The notes beneath the pieces were generated by a model, which worked only from the letters and a program-made list of their open reading frames with translations, was not told the DNA's origin and ran no database searches. Below are positions 48,001 to 54,621 of a stretch of DNA of 64,000 nt, piece after piece. The DNA is from Streptomyces peucetius (lineage in GTDB: Bacteria > Actinomycetota > Actinomycetes > Streptomycetales > Streptomycetaceae), in NCBI RefSeq assembly GCF_025854275.1, contig NZ_CP107567.1, positions 3,410,001 through 3,474,000 on the forward strand, read 5' to 3'. Positions within the stretch are counted from its first letter, which is position 1. Each line of letters begins with the position of its first letter. Position numbers and translations under genes: made by a program.

Positions 48001-48840
48001 CTCGGCGACCGGGCACGCTACGACTGGCGTCTCGACTGGCACCGGGGCCTGACCCAGCTGGCGCACGGCCGGCTGCACCGGGCGCTGAACTGCTTCGACG
48101 AGGTGTACGCGGCGATACCGGGCGAGTACGCGCCCAAACTGGCGCTCGGCTACTGCCACGAGAAGCTCGCCGACGAGTGGCGGACCGGCGAGCAGGCCGA
48201 GGCGCCGGAGGCGCCGACGGCCCGCGAGGCGCACGAGGAGCAGGCCATGCTCTTCTACGACGCGGTGTGGCGGCGCAACCACGCGCTGGGCGCGGCCGCG
48301 TTCGGGCTGGCCCGTATCCATCTCGCCCGGCACAGCCCGGACCGCGCGCTGGCCTCCCTCGACGGCGTCCCGCCGGACTCCCGGCACCGCACGGCGGCGC
48401 GTACGGCGATGGTCCGCATACACGCCGGCACGCCCACGGTCACCTCCGCGGTCCGGGCGCACGCCGCGCTGCACCGGCTCGCCGCCCACGAGGGTTTCAC
48501 GGACCGGCAGGCGCAGGAACGGCTCACCGCGGAGCTGCGGGAGCAACTGCTGGAGCTGGTACGGGCTCAGGGCGTCGATGTACTCCTCCAGCTGCGGGCC
48601 GCGCTGCCCGCGGCGGTGCCGCTGCCGGCGACGGAGCGGGAACTGCGCGAGCAGTTGTCGACGAGCTACCGCCAACTGGCGAAGCAGGTACCGCACACGG
48701 ACCGCCCGGACGGCGCGGCGCTGGCGGAGGCGTTGCTGGACAACGCGTACAGCACGCGTCCGCTGGGCCTGCGGCACGCGCGGTCGCGCGGTGGGCGGCG
48801 GTCGTGGTTCCGCTCCCTGCCGCTCCGCGAGCCCCGATGA
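45082..48840 (+). CDS. Trypsin-like protease / PknG-like kinase / TPR fusion protein
   Basis: A 1252-residue multidomain protein. The N-terminal trypsin fold (about 10-235) has a full triad: His48 in LTCAHVV, Asp101 in GDLALLKL and Ser177 in GYSGCAV. A Gly/Pro-rich linker and an alpha/beta segment (about 405-560) follow. The kinase domain (about 597-840) has a glycine loop IGQGNHGKVY, Lys628 in VALK, Asp731 in YGDLSLTN in place of HRDLKPEN, and Asp748 in LIDVAG in place of DFG, the PknG pattern. TPR-like helices fill about 910-1150. PknG-family kinases are soluble and regulate metabolism. The ATG at 45082 fits a leaderless transcript (TACCGT at 45068); ATG 45112 is an alternative. It is divergent from trypco2. 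Confidence 0.9.
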   Translation: MSEPLRTANSMAQEESWRVRLLRGPDRAGRPLGAGVLLPGGLVLTCAHVVLLRPGSSGVRTPLEEVYVDVPRMPAGDATQPLRARLLREYLVMPTGQFGGDLALLKLDHEPAVPHAVLHRQIPARGDMVHFTGYPEDLPGGEHLDARLMGRGGPAPTPEWVQLDALNAPYVVRRGYSGCAVVHSRTRRVIGIVAHQFGTPQARVHRDHAYMIPTETVLKHLPLERLGLTVTGKPAVSHDVAVAHERTASGRVPGLHRRLTRWLDGAPDTDPVEPVFAGEGEHDLLHTVRSVLTLADREQSPPEAPQSRPSGTGAADGADDPQAGTIDIAVDATNRTVADLARDAAERIGLDPLPDGTGGDGGPDGRSGRTGGDGGPEGTGGPGGGAPRPGGDLPPGGDLLARIAAESPPLSAAILSVDRSASTDDEMLRLLTALLARGQSRLLLVFSDPRSPLLARVRAELLGPHWAARRTERLGTRVSRLAETEQRLRGLSGRRPPELAPRLRRTLGQLGPEGPLHGSEDQPHALFRCAVDIEAALLVAETAEQELAGPAGPREFVVGPPGDGLTDLPSVAVRDPDALVTERTGDRLEGGERLHQQYEVVGPIGQGNHGKVYLARDLLLENRPVALKGILDPGDPAAVLQAHQERLRLVSLNHPSVIRVVNYARHEPTAAEFIVMEFADGAPLSWVGSRIARRVEPFAGPRVREFIVAYGLLVLEAFDHLHEEERLVYGDLSLTNVLHCGTGIKLIDVAGVREPGAPGPVSHRPPDSGPTGGMTTAGDLYTVGAVLGELLAKDPSPPSDLGTESLRRALSRATATDPRQRYASAQEMAVQLRGVLRELRSLRLDEETFEPSPLFDSAAIALDGRLGRPPPLERWRADGPADRLGAHVPEPAEAAVALPVPKADVQDPNWKELQRTSYDDPAGLLQLSNEWLPSPELHLLRCRLHLELAGTRRHGRDKELVTAAVELERAGGLLGDRARYDWRLDWHRGLTQLAHGRLHRALNCFDEVYAAIPGEYAPKLALGYCHEKLADEWRTGEQAEAPEAPTAREAHEEQAMLFYDAVWRRNHALGAAAFGLARIHLARHSPDRALASLDGVPPDSRHRTAARTAMVRIHAGTPTVTSAVRAHAALHRLAAHEGFTDRQAQERLTAELREQLLELVRAQGVDVLLQLRAALPAAVPLPATERELREQLSTSYRQLAKQVPHTDRPDGAALAEALLDNAYSTRPLGLRHARSRGGRRSWFRSLPLREPR

Positions 48841-49161
48841 CCGCCTGCGGCGGGCCTGTCCCCCACCCGCCCCTTCCCGCTGCACCGATGTGCGGCTCCG
48901 CCAGGTGGCGGAGCAAGCCCCGGGCCCCGGTACCGCGCTTCGCGCGGTGGCCTCAATCTCCCCCTACGGCCTGGCGGCCGCGGGTGGGGGTACCTCCCGC
49001 GCCGCCAGGCGTAGGGGGAGTGCCCCCAGCCGGGCTGGATTCTCCAGCCTCGCCGGCGTTTGAGGCGCGGGGGTCCGGGGGCGGAGCCCCCGGTTTCGGG
49101 AAGGGGCGGGTAGGGGAACGAGCCCGCCGCAGGCGGTCGGTGGCAGAGACGAGGAGGCCGG
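48841..49161. repeat. 321-bp non-coding spacer with dispersed intergenic repeat
   Basis: No gene is supported. From about 48948 to 49110 it carries the same repeat family as 18075-18678, including 40 identical bases at 49071-49110 and 18492-18531 and internal inverted repeats around CTGGCGGCCG/CGCCGCCAG that may fold as a terminator. Confidence 0.65.
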
Positions 49162-50286
49162 ATGGGAGCCGCGGGCGCGGTCGTGCAGCGGTGGGCCGCG
49201 GCACTCGGGCGGGGCGCCACCGGCGCGGGACCCGCGCTGTGGGCGCACGCCGTGGGCCGGGGGCCCGGCGGACGGCGGCCGACGGCCGCGTTCCTGCGGC
49301 GCCGCATGCTCGTGCTGCCCGCCCTCGCGTTCGTCGCGCTCGCGCTCTGCGCCGCCGCGTACGCCGATGTGCACGACCGCTCGGAGCGGCTGCGCCATCG
49401 GTCCGTCCCGGCCCTGGAAGGGCTCGCGCACGCGCGGACGTCGTTGGAAGCGGCCCAGGACCAGGCCGAACTGCGTCTGCTGACGGCGGCGCAGGCCGGC
49501 AAGGTCGATCTGGGTGAGACGTACCGCTCGCGGCTGACGGAGGCGTCGCAGAGTCTCAACCGGGTCGCCCAGACCGGTGCCCTGAGCCGCGGGCAGGAGC
49601 AGGAGCTGCGGGTGGTCTCGGGGCTGGTCGTCGCGTACGGGGACAAGATCGCCTGGGCGGACCGCAACCGTGACAGCGAGGTGCTGCGCGAAGCCGGCGT
49701 CAGGTACGCGGCCGTCCTGCTTCGGGGCCCGGGCACCGGCTCGGCCGCGCCCGGGGAGCCGACCGCCGTGCTGGAGCGGATCAGGGAGCTGGAGCGTCAG
49801 CTGCGGCAGGAGTCCGGCGACCTCGCGGCCTGGAGCCCGCTGACGCTGACCGCCGCCGCGGCCGCCGTGCTGACGACGGGGCTGTTCGGCTTCCTGACCG
49901 TCGGCACGGCGCTGTTCCTGCGGGACCGGCTGCGGCTGGTCAGCGTGCAGATGGCGGCCGGCGCGCTGCCGGTGCTGCTGGCACCGGTGCTGCTGGGGTT
50001 CGGCGGGGCACAGGAGCAGGCCGCGCAGCAGCAGGCGCACGCGGCCGTGGCCGGCATGGTGAAGGTCGAATCGGGTCCGGCCGCCCCACGGGAGATCGAG
50101 AAGAAGGCGGACACCGCGTACGCGCGGATCAGCGAGGCGAACCCGGACGGCTGGTCGCTCACGGCGGGTGTCGTCGTGCCGGGTGCCGGGGTCGGCGCGC
50201 TCGCGTGCGGCGTCACGCTGTATCTCTACGGCAGGCCGTATCCGGCCGCCCGCACCGCCCTGAGACGCACGTACACGGAGGCGTGA
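49162..50286 (+). CDS. Membrane protein with long extracytoplasmic helical loop
   Basis: A 374-residue protein. A basic N-terminal region (1-48, several Arg) is followed by a membrane segment (about 50-68, LVLPALAFVALALCAAAYA), a helical, charged region of about 150 residues (YADVHDRSERLRHRSVPAL to RQLRQESGDLAAW), two or three further membrane segments (about 233-255, 268-287, 336-355) and a short tail. The layout resembles sensor-type membrane proteins with a four-helix extracytoplasmic domain. GAGGAGG lies 4-5 nt before the ATG. It is followed at 7 bp by a solute-binding lipoprotein and preceded by the trypsin-kinase gene, so these three probably work together. I do not recognise a named family. 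Confidence 0.78.
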   Translation: MGAAGAVVQRWAAALGRGATGAGPALWAHAVGRGPGGRRPTAAFLRRRMLVLPALAFVALALCAAAYADVHDRSERLRHRSVPALEGLAHARTSLEAAQDQAELRLLTAAQAGKVDLGETYRSRLTEASQSLNRVAQTGALSRGQEQELRVVSGLVVAYGDKIAWADRNRDSEVLREAGVRYAAVLLRGPGTGSAAPGEPTAVLERIRELERQLRQESGDLAAWSPLTLTAAAAAVLTTGLFGFLTVGTALFLRDRLRLVSVQMAAGALPVLLAPVLLGFGGAQEQAAQQQAHAAVAGMVKVESGPAAPREIEKKADTAYARISEANPDGWSLTAGVVVPGAGVGALACGVTLYLYGRPYPAARTALRRTYTEA

Positions 50287-50293
50287 GGACGTC

Positions 50294-51571
50294 ATGAGGA
50301 GACGCAGAGGTCTGCGGGTGCTGCTGGCGGGATGCCTGATCGCCGTGGCGTCGGCGGTGGCCGGCTGCGGCGGCCCGCCGGAGGAGCGCACGCTGGTCGT
50401 GCTCGGCCCGTGGACGGACGGCGAGGAGAAGCCGTTCGTGGACGCGCTGGCCGCCATCGGCAAGCGGACCGGGCACCGTTACGTCTACAAGGGCACGCGT
50501 TCGCTGCGCGAGACCCTCGTCGCCCAGCTCCAGGCCGGCGCACCACCGGACATGGCGATCCTCAACAGCCCCGGCGAACTCGCCGAGTACGCGCGGGCCG
50601 GTGACCTCCATCCGCTGCCGGAGCGGGTGGCCGGTGCGGCCGTGCCGCCGTGGGCGCCGACGGTCACGGTCCAGGCGGCGGACGGCGAGGCGCGGACCCG
50701 CGCCTATTGGGCCCCGATCCGGGTGGATCTCAAGTCGCTGGTGTGGAGCCGCACGGACGTGACGGACAAGGAGCCCGTGTGGTGCGTCGGTCTGGGATCG
50801 GGCGCGACCTCCGGGTGGCCGGGCACCGACTGGCTGGAGGATCTGATGCTGCAGCGCCGGGGCTCGGCGGCGTACGAGAAGTGGGCGACGGGCGGGACAA
50901 GATGGCAGGAGACGCGGTCGCTGTGGGAGGAGTGGGGGCGGATGCTGACCAGCGGCGGCCGTGCCCCCGACCCGCGGTGGCTGGACGACTTCGAGCTGCT
51001 CGGCGTCAACCGCCACGGGCTGCTGAACCGCAGCGACTGCACCCATGAGCACCAGGGCTCGTTCATCCGCAGGCATTACGGCGACGACGTCCGGCCGACC
51101 CCGACGGCCCGCCATCTGACCGGAGGGCCGGCGGCGTGGAAGGACGAGAACGCCTTCGAGGTGTCCGGCGACATGGCCGCGGTGTTCCGGGCGAGCCCCG
51201 CGGCCTGGGACCTGCTCGGCCGGCTCACCTCGAAGGAGGCCCGCACGATCTGGGCGGACTCGGCGTCGCTCCCCGGTGAGCGTCCGTTCTTCCCCGGCGG
51301 CACGACGGCGCCCGACGGGGCGTCCGGGCCGACCGCCGAGGTGCAGAAGCTGTTCGACGCGGCGGACCGGATCTGTTTCGACGCCTCGGACGCTATGCCG
51401 CCGACGCTGCGCGACGCGTTCCACCGGGCGGTGCTGGAGTTCGTGGGCGACCCGCGCGACGAGGCGTTGCTGGAGCGGCTGCTCGGGCAGCTGGAGGCGG
51501 AGCGGCTGCTGCAGCGCGCGGAGGATGCGTTCGTGCTCGACGACCTGTGCGACAGACCGGTCGCCGAGTAG
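50294..51571 (+). CDS. Extracellular solute-binding lipoprotein
   Basis: A 425-residue lipoprotein. The signal peptide (RRRRGLRVLLAGCLIAVASAVAGCGG) has a good lipobox AVAGC with the modified Cys near residue 25. The mature part follows the periplasmic-binding-protein family 1 (sugar or oligopeptide type): RTLVVLGPWTDGEEKPFVDALAAI, LVAQLQAGAPPDMAILNSPGELAEYARAGDL. No permease or ATPase gene is adjacent, so it is an orphan binding protein and may serve as the sensory ligand binder for the neighbouring membrane protein and kinase. GAGGA precedes the ATG by 5 nt. Confidence 0.87.
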   Translation: MRRRRGLRVLLAGCLIAVASAVAGCGGPPEERTLVVLGPWTDGEEKPFVDALAAIGKRTGHRYVYKGTRSLRETLVAQLQAGAPPDMAILNSPGELAEYARAGDLHPLPERVAGAAVPPWAPTVTVQAADGEARTRAYWAPIRVDLKSLVWSRTDVTDKEPVWCVGLGSGATSGWPGTDWLEDLMLQRRGSAAYEKWATGGTRWQETRSLWEEWGRMLTSGGRAPDPRWLDDFELLGVNRHGLLNRSDCTHEHQGSFIRRHYGDDVRPTPTARHLTGGPAAWKDENAFEVSGDMAAVFRASPAAWDLLGRLTSKEARTIWADSASLPGERPFFPGGTTAPDGASGPTAEVQKLFDAADRICFDASDAMPPTLRDAFHRAVLEFVGDPRDEALLERLLGQLEAERLLQRAEDAFVLDDLCDRPVAE

Positions 51572-51595
51572 GAGCCGGCCGGGAGGGGCGTCGCG

Positions 51596-52447
51596 TCAGG
51601 TGAAGACGACCGTGCGGCGGCCGTTGAGCAGGATGCGGTGCTCGGCGTGCCACTTCACGGCGCGCGCCAGTGCCTGGCACTCCACGTCCCGGCCGATCGC
51701 CACGAGCTGGTCGGGGGTGACCTCGTGGCCGACCCGTTCGACCTCCTGCTCGATGATCGGGCCCTCGTCGAGGTCGGCCGTCACATAGTGCGCGGTCGCG
51801 CCGATCAGCTTCACGCCGCGGGCGTGCGCCTGGTGGTACGGCTTGGCGCCCTTGAAGCTCGGCAGGAAGGAGTGGTGGATGTTGATGATCCGGCCGCTGA
51901 GCTGCTTGCAGAGGTCGTCGGAGAGCACCTGCATGTAGCGGGCGAGGACGACGAGCTCCACGTTCTCGGCGTGCACCAGTTCCAGCAGCCGGGCCTCGGC
52001 CGCCGCCTTGGTGTCCTTGGTGACCGGAATGTGGTGGAACGGGATGTCGTAGGAGGAGACGAGCTCCGCGAAGTCCGTGTGGTTGGAGACGACGGCCGCG
52101 ATCTCGACGGGCAGGGCGCCGGTGCGCGACCGGAAGAGCAGGTCGTTCAGGCAGTGCCCGAACCTGCTGACCATCAGGACGATCCGCATCCGCTCCTCGG
52201 CGAGATGGATCTGCCAGTCCATCTGGAAGGAGTCGCCGACGGCGGCGAAGCTGGCCCGCAGCTTGTCCACCGTGACCGGGGCCTCCGCGGAGAAGTGGAC
52301 CCGCATGAAGAACAGACCAGTGTCCCTGTCACCGAACTGCTGACTGTCCTCGATGTTGCAGCCGGTGATGAAGAGGTAGCTCGAGACTGCGTGCACGATG
52401 CCCTGTTTGTCCGGGCACGAGAGCGTCAGGACGTACTGATCGGTCAT
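51596..52447 (-). CDS. purU: Formyltetrahydrofolate deformylase
   Basis: A 283-residue PurU. The N-terminal ACT domain is LTLSCPDKQGIVHAVSSYLFITGCNIEDSQQFGD, and the formyltransferase-fold domain follows with VLMVSRFGHCLNDLLFR, the catalytic INIHHSFLPSFKGAKPYHQA and TADLDEGPIIEQ (Asn, His and Asp of the active site all present). It hydrolyses 10-formyl-THF to THF and formate, balancing one-carbon pools and supplying formate to purine synthesis. The ATG at 52447 matches the family N-terminus (MTDQYVLT). It is a housekeeping gene downstream of a conserved hypothetical on the same strand. Confidence 0.96.
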   Translation of the reverse strand: MTDQYVLTLSCPDKQGIVHAVSSYLFITGCNIEDSQQFGDRDTGLFFMRVHFSAEAPVTVDKLRASFAAVGDSFQMDWQIHLAEERMRIVLMVSRFGHCLNDLLFRSRTGALPVEIAAVVSNHTDFAELVSSYDIPFHHIPVTKDTKAAAEARLLELVHAENVELVVLARYMQVLSDDLCKQLSGRIINIHHSFLPSFKGAKPYHQAHARGVKLIGATAHYVTADLDEGPIIEQEVERVGHEVTPDQLVAIGRDVECQALARAVKWHAEHRILLNGRRTVVFT

Positions 52448-52492
52448 TCTTGTAGCCTGCCACATCCCACCGGCCCGCCCGGCACGCGTCCG

Positions 52493-53044
52493 TCAGGCGG
52501 AACGCGTCATGATCCGCAGCACCTCGAGGGAGCGCGGCGGGGCGTCGGGGTCCTCGCCGTCGCTCGTGGCCATCCGGACGTGCGCTTCGCGCGCCGCCCG
52601 TACGGCCTCCGGCCAGCCATGGTGCTCCAGGTACGCGGAGACCGGGGCGTCGGCGCCGATCTGGTGCATGATCCGCAGCACGCGCAGCACGGCGACGTCC
52701 ACGAGGGCGGCCTCACCGGAGTCCCGGAAGATCGTCCCGACGTACTTCTCGGCCGACCAGTTGTCCAGCCAGGTGTCCTCGACCAGGCGGTACACGGCAT
52801 CCGTGACGTCGCCGTATCCCTCGCGGCCCGCCAGCCAGCACTCCTGGTGGAAGACGGGATCGGAAAGCATGTGCAGCGCCGAACGCACGTTGCTGCGCCA
52901 GCGCCACCAGGGCATGTCGTTGAGCGGCATGCCGCCCATGGTGGAGGAGCGACGGCCGCGACGGGAAGGGTTGTCCGAACCTTGCTGCACGCCTTCGATC
53001 GTACGTTCCCCTTCCGCTCGTCCGGACCCACCCCGGTAATTCAC
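52493..53044 (-). CDS. Conserved Streptomyces hypothetical protein
   Basis: A 183-residue, mostly helical soluble protein with Trp-rich opening MPWWRWRSNVRSALHMLSDPVFHQECWLAG and a repeated acidic/hydrophobic helix pattern (DAVYRLVEDTWLDNWSAEKYVGTIFRD, VDVAVLRVLRIMHQIGADAPVSAYLEHHGW). It has no signal, membrane segment or known catalytic motif. The GTG at 53044 has GGGGGG about 10 nt upstream; the conserved region begins near residue 36, where another ATG occurs, so the true start may be internal. It lies 45 bp upstream of purU on the same strand and is probably cotranscribed with it. Function unknown. Confidence 0.78.
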   Translation of the reverse strand: MNYRGGSGRAEGERTIEGVQQGSDNPSRRGRRSSTMGGMPLNDMPWWRWRSNVRSALHMLSDPVFHQECWLAGREGYGDVTDAVYRLVEDTWLDNWSAEKYVGTIFRDSGEAALVDVAVLRVLRIMHQIGADAPVSAYLEHHGWPEAVRAAREAHVRMATSDGEDPDAPPRSLEVLRIMTRSA

Positions 53045-53111
53045 TTCGACGTCACCCCCCGTTGAACGATGCTCACTGTGTCGTTACCTGGAACCGGAAG
53101 CGTGCACAGTC

Positions 53112-54422
53112 ATGACCGGTAGGCGTCGCTCCTTCCCTCACCCCTTCCAGACCTTCTCAGTCCGTACGGCGTGTACGGCGGCGGTGGCGGCCGGGGCGTC
53201 GCTCATCGCCGGATGTGGCGTACTCCCTGGAGACCCGGGGGGCTCCAGGGAGCCCGTCACCGTCATGACCTTCGCCCCCGAGGACACCGAGGCGACCAAC
53301 ATGCCCGGCATGCCGGCGATGGCCGAGGCCTACGCCCGCTGGGCGGCGAGCAGAGGTGGTGTCGACAGCCACGAACTGCGCGTCATCACCTGCAACGAGC
53401 AGAACACCCCCAAGGGTGCGGCCACCTGCGCCCGGCAGGCCGTCGACAAGGGCGCCGTCGCGGTCGTCGGCTCCTACAGCCAGTACGGCGACGCCTTCAT
53501 GGCGCCGCTGGAGGCGGCCGGCATCCCCTTCATCGGCGGATTCGGCGTCTCCGACGAGGAGTTCACCAGCTATCTGTCCTACCCGGTCAACGGCGGCCAG
53601 GCCGCGCTGCTCGCCGGCAACGGCGAACAACTGGCGGACGTCTGCGACAAGGTCTCGCTCGTACGGCCGGACAGCCTCGCCGGTGACGACCTGCCCGACC
53701 TTCTCAACGCCGGCCTGACCCGCAGCAAGGCCCGTGAGTCGGCGGACATCCTCGCCGCCGACAACGCCACCGGCTACTCCGGCGAAGCCCGGCGGGCACG
53801 GGAGCGGGCGGCCGAGCCGACCTGGGCCGAGACCGCGGCCGACGGCGACCGGCCGGGCTGTGTCACGGCCGCGCTCGGCGATCGCACGGAGACCTTCTTC
53901 GACTCGTACCGGCGACTGCCCGAGGACGGCCGGAACATCAGGATCGCGTCGGTCATGGGCAGTGTCGGCCAGCCCCTCATCGACAGCGCCGGCGGTCGCA
54001 ACGGCATCTACGAGGGCGCCTACATCACCGGCTGGTACCCGGACGCGGCGGACGCCCGCTGGGACCCGATGCGCGACGTCATCCGCACCCACGCCTTCGG
54101 CGACAACAGCCTCGACCCGGCGGACGCCGGCGTGCAGACGACATGGATCGCGTACACCGTCCTGGAAAAGGCCGTCCGGGCGATCGACAGCGGCACCGTC
54201 ACCCCCGGCAAGATCTCGCACATCCTCGACCAGGGACTGAAGGTGTCGACCGACGGTCTGACACCGGACCTGCGGTGGGGTTACGAGGACATGCTCGGCG
54301 CCGCCCGCTATCCCCGGATGGTCAACAGCAGCGTGACGTTCCAAGTGGTACGCGACGGCCGCCTGGTGACGCAGCGGCAGGGCTTCGTGGACGTCGGCGC
54401 GACCCTGCTGGACGCGTCGTAG
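53112..54422 (+). CDS. Branched-chain amino-acid-type substrate-binding lipoprotein
   Basis: A 436-residue lipoprotein. The signal peptide ends in LIAGC (lipobox, Cys near residue 35). The mature part is the type I periplasmic-binding fold: VTVMTFAPEDTEATNMPGMPAMAEAYARWAASRGGVD, VITCNEQNTPKGAATCARQAVDKGAVAVVGSYSQYG, and a second lobe near VMGSVGQPLIDSAGG. It resembles LivK/LivJ-type receptors, but no permease genes flank it, so it may be a sensory or orphan binding protein. The ATG at 53112 keeps the export signal. It is divergent from the conserved hypothetical gene. Confidence 0.88.
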   Translation: MTGRRRSFPHPFQTFSVRTACTAAVAAGASLIAGCGVLPGDPGGSREPVTVMTFAPEDTEATNMPGMPAMAEAYARWAASRGGVDSHELRVITCNEQNTPKGAATCARQAVDKGAVAVVGSYSQYGDAFMAPLEAAGIPFIGGFGVSDEEFTSYLSYPVNGGQAALLAGNGEQLADVCDKVSLVRPDSLAGDDLPDLLNAGLTRSKARESADILAADNATGYSGEARRARERAAEPTWAETAADGDRPGCVTAALGDRTETFFDSYRRLPEDGRNIRIASVMGSVGQPLIDSAGGRNGIYEGAYITGWYPDAADARWDPMRDVIRTHAFGDNSLDPADAGVQTTWIAYTVLEKAVRAIDSGTVTPGKISHILDQGLKVSTDGLTPDLRWGYEDMLGAARYPRMVNSSVTFQVVRDGRLVTQRQGFVDVGATLLDAS

Positions 54423-54481
54423 CGCTGCCGGTCCGAGCGGCCTCGGCCCGGCCGCCTCCGGTCCGGAGGATTCCGGCCCGG

Positions 54482-54620
54482 GGCGCTGCGGTGCGGGGCG
54501 CTGCGGTGCGGGGCGCTGCAGTGCGAGGGGCTGCGGCGCGGAGGGCCGCGGCCGGTGGGTCACGGCCGGGGCTGCCTCGCCGCTCTCGGTTCCGGTCCGC
54601 CGCTCGGTTCCGGTCCGCCG
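54482..54620. repeat. Short tandem repeats in a 199-bp intergenic region
   Basis: About three near-identical 15-bp units of the form GGGCGCTGCGGTGCG and a degenerate fourth begin at 54480. Two copies of GCTCGGTTCCGGTCCGCC lie at about 54583-54618 and end beside the stop of the minus-strand proline-rich gene. Confidence 0.55.
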
Positions 54621-54621
54621 C

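Noticed and set aside
45067..48885. A 1272-codon open frame on the minus strand, and similar giant frames at 14151-16868 (minus) and 30834-34352 (plus)
   Set aside because: They run antisense to, or out of frame with, well-supported genes. Their translations are rich in Arg, Gly, Ala and Pro without domain motifs, the usual result of high GC at third positions.
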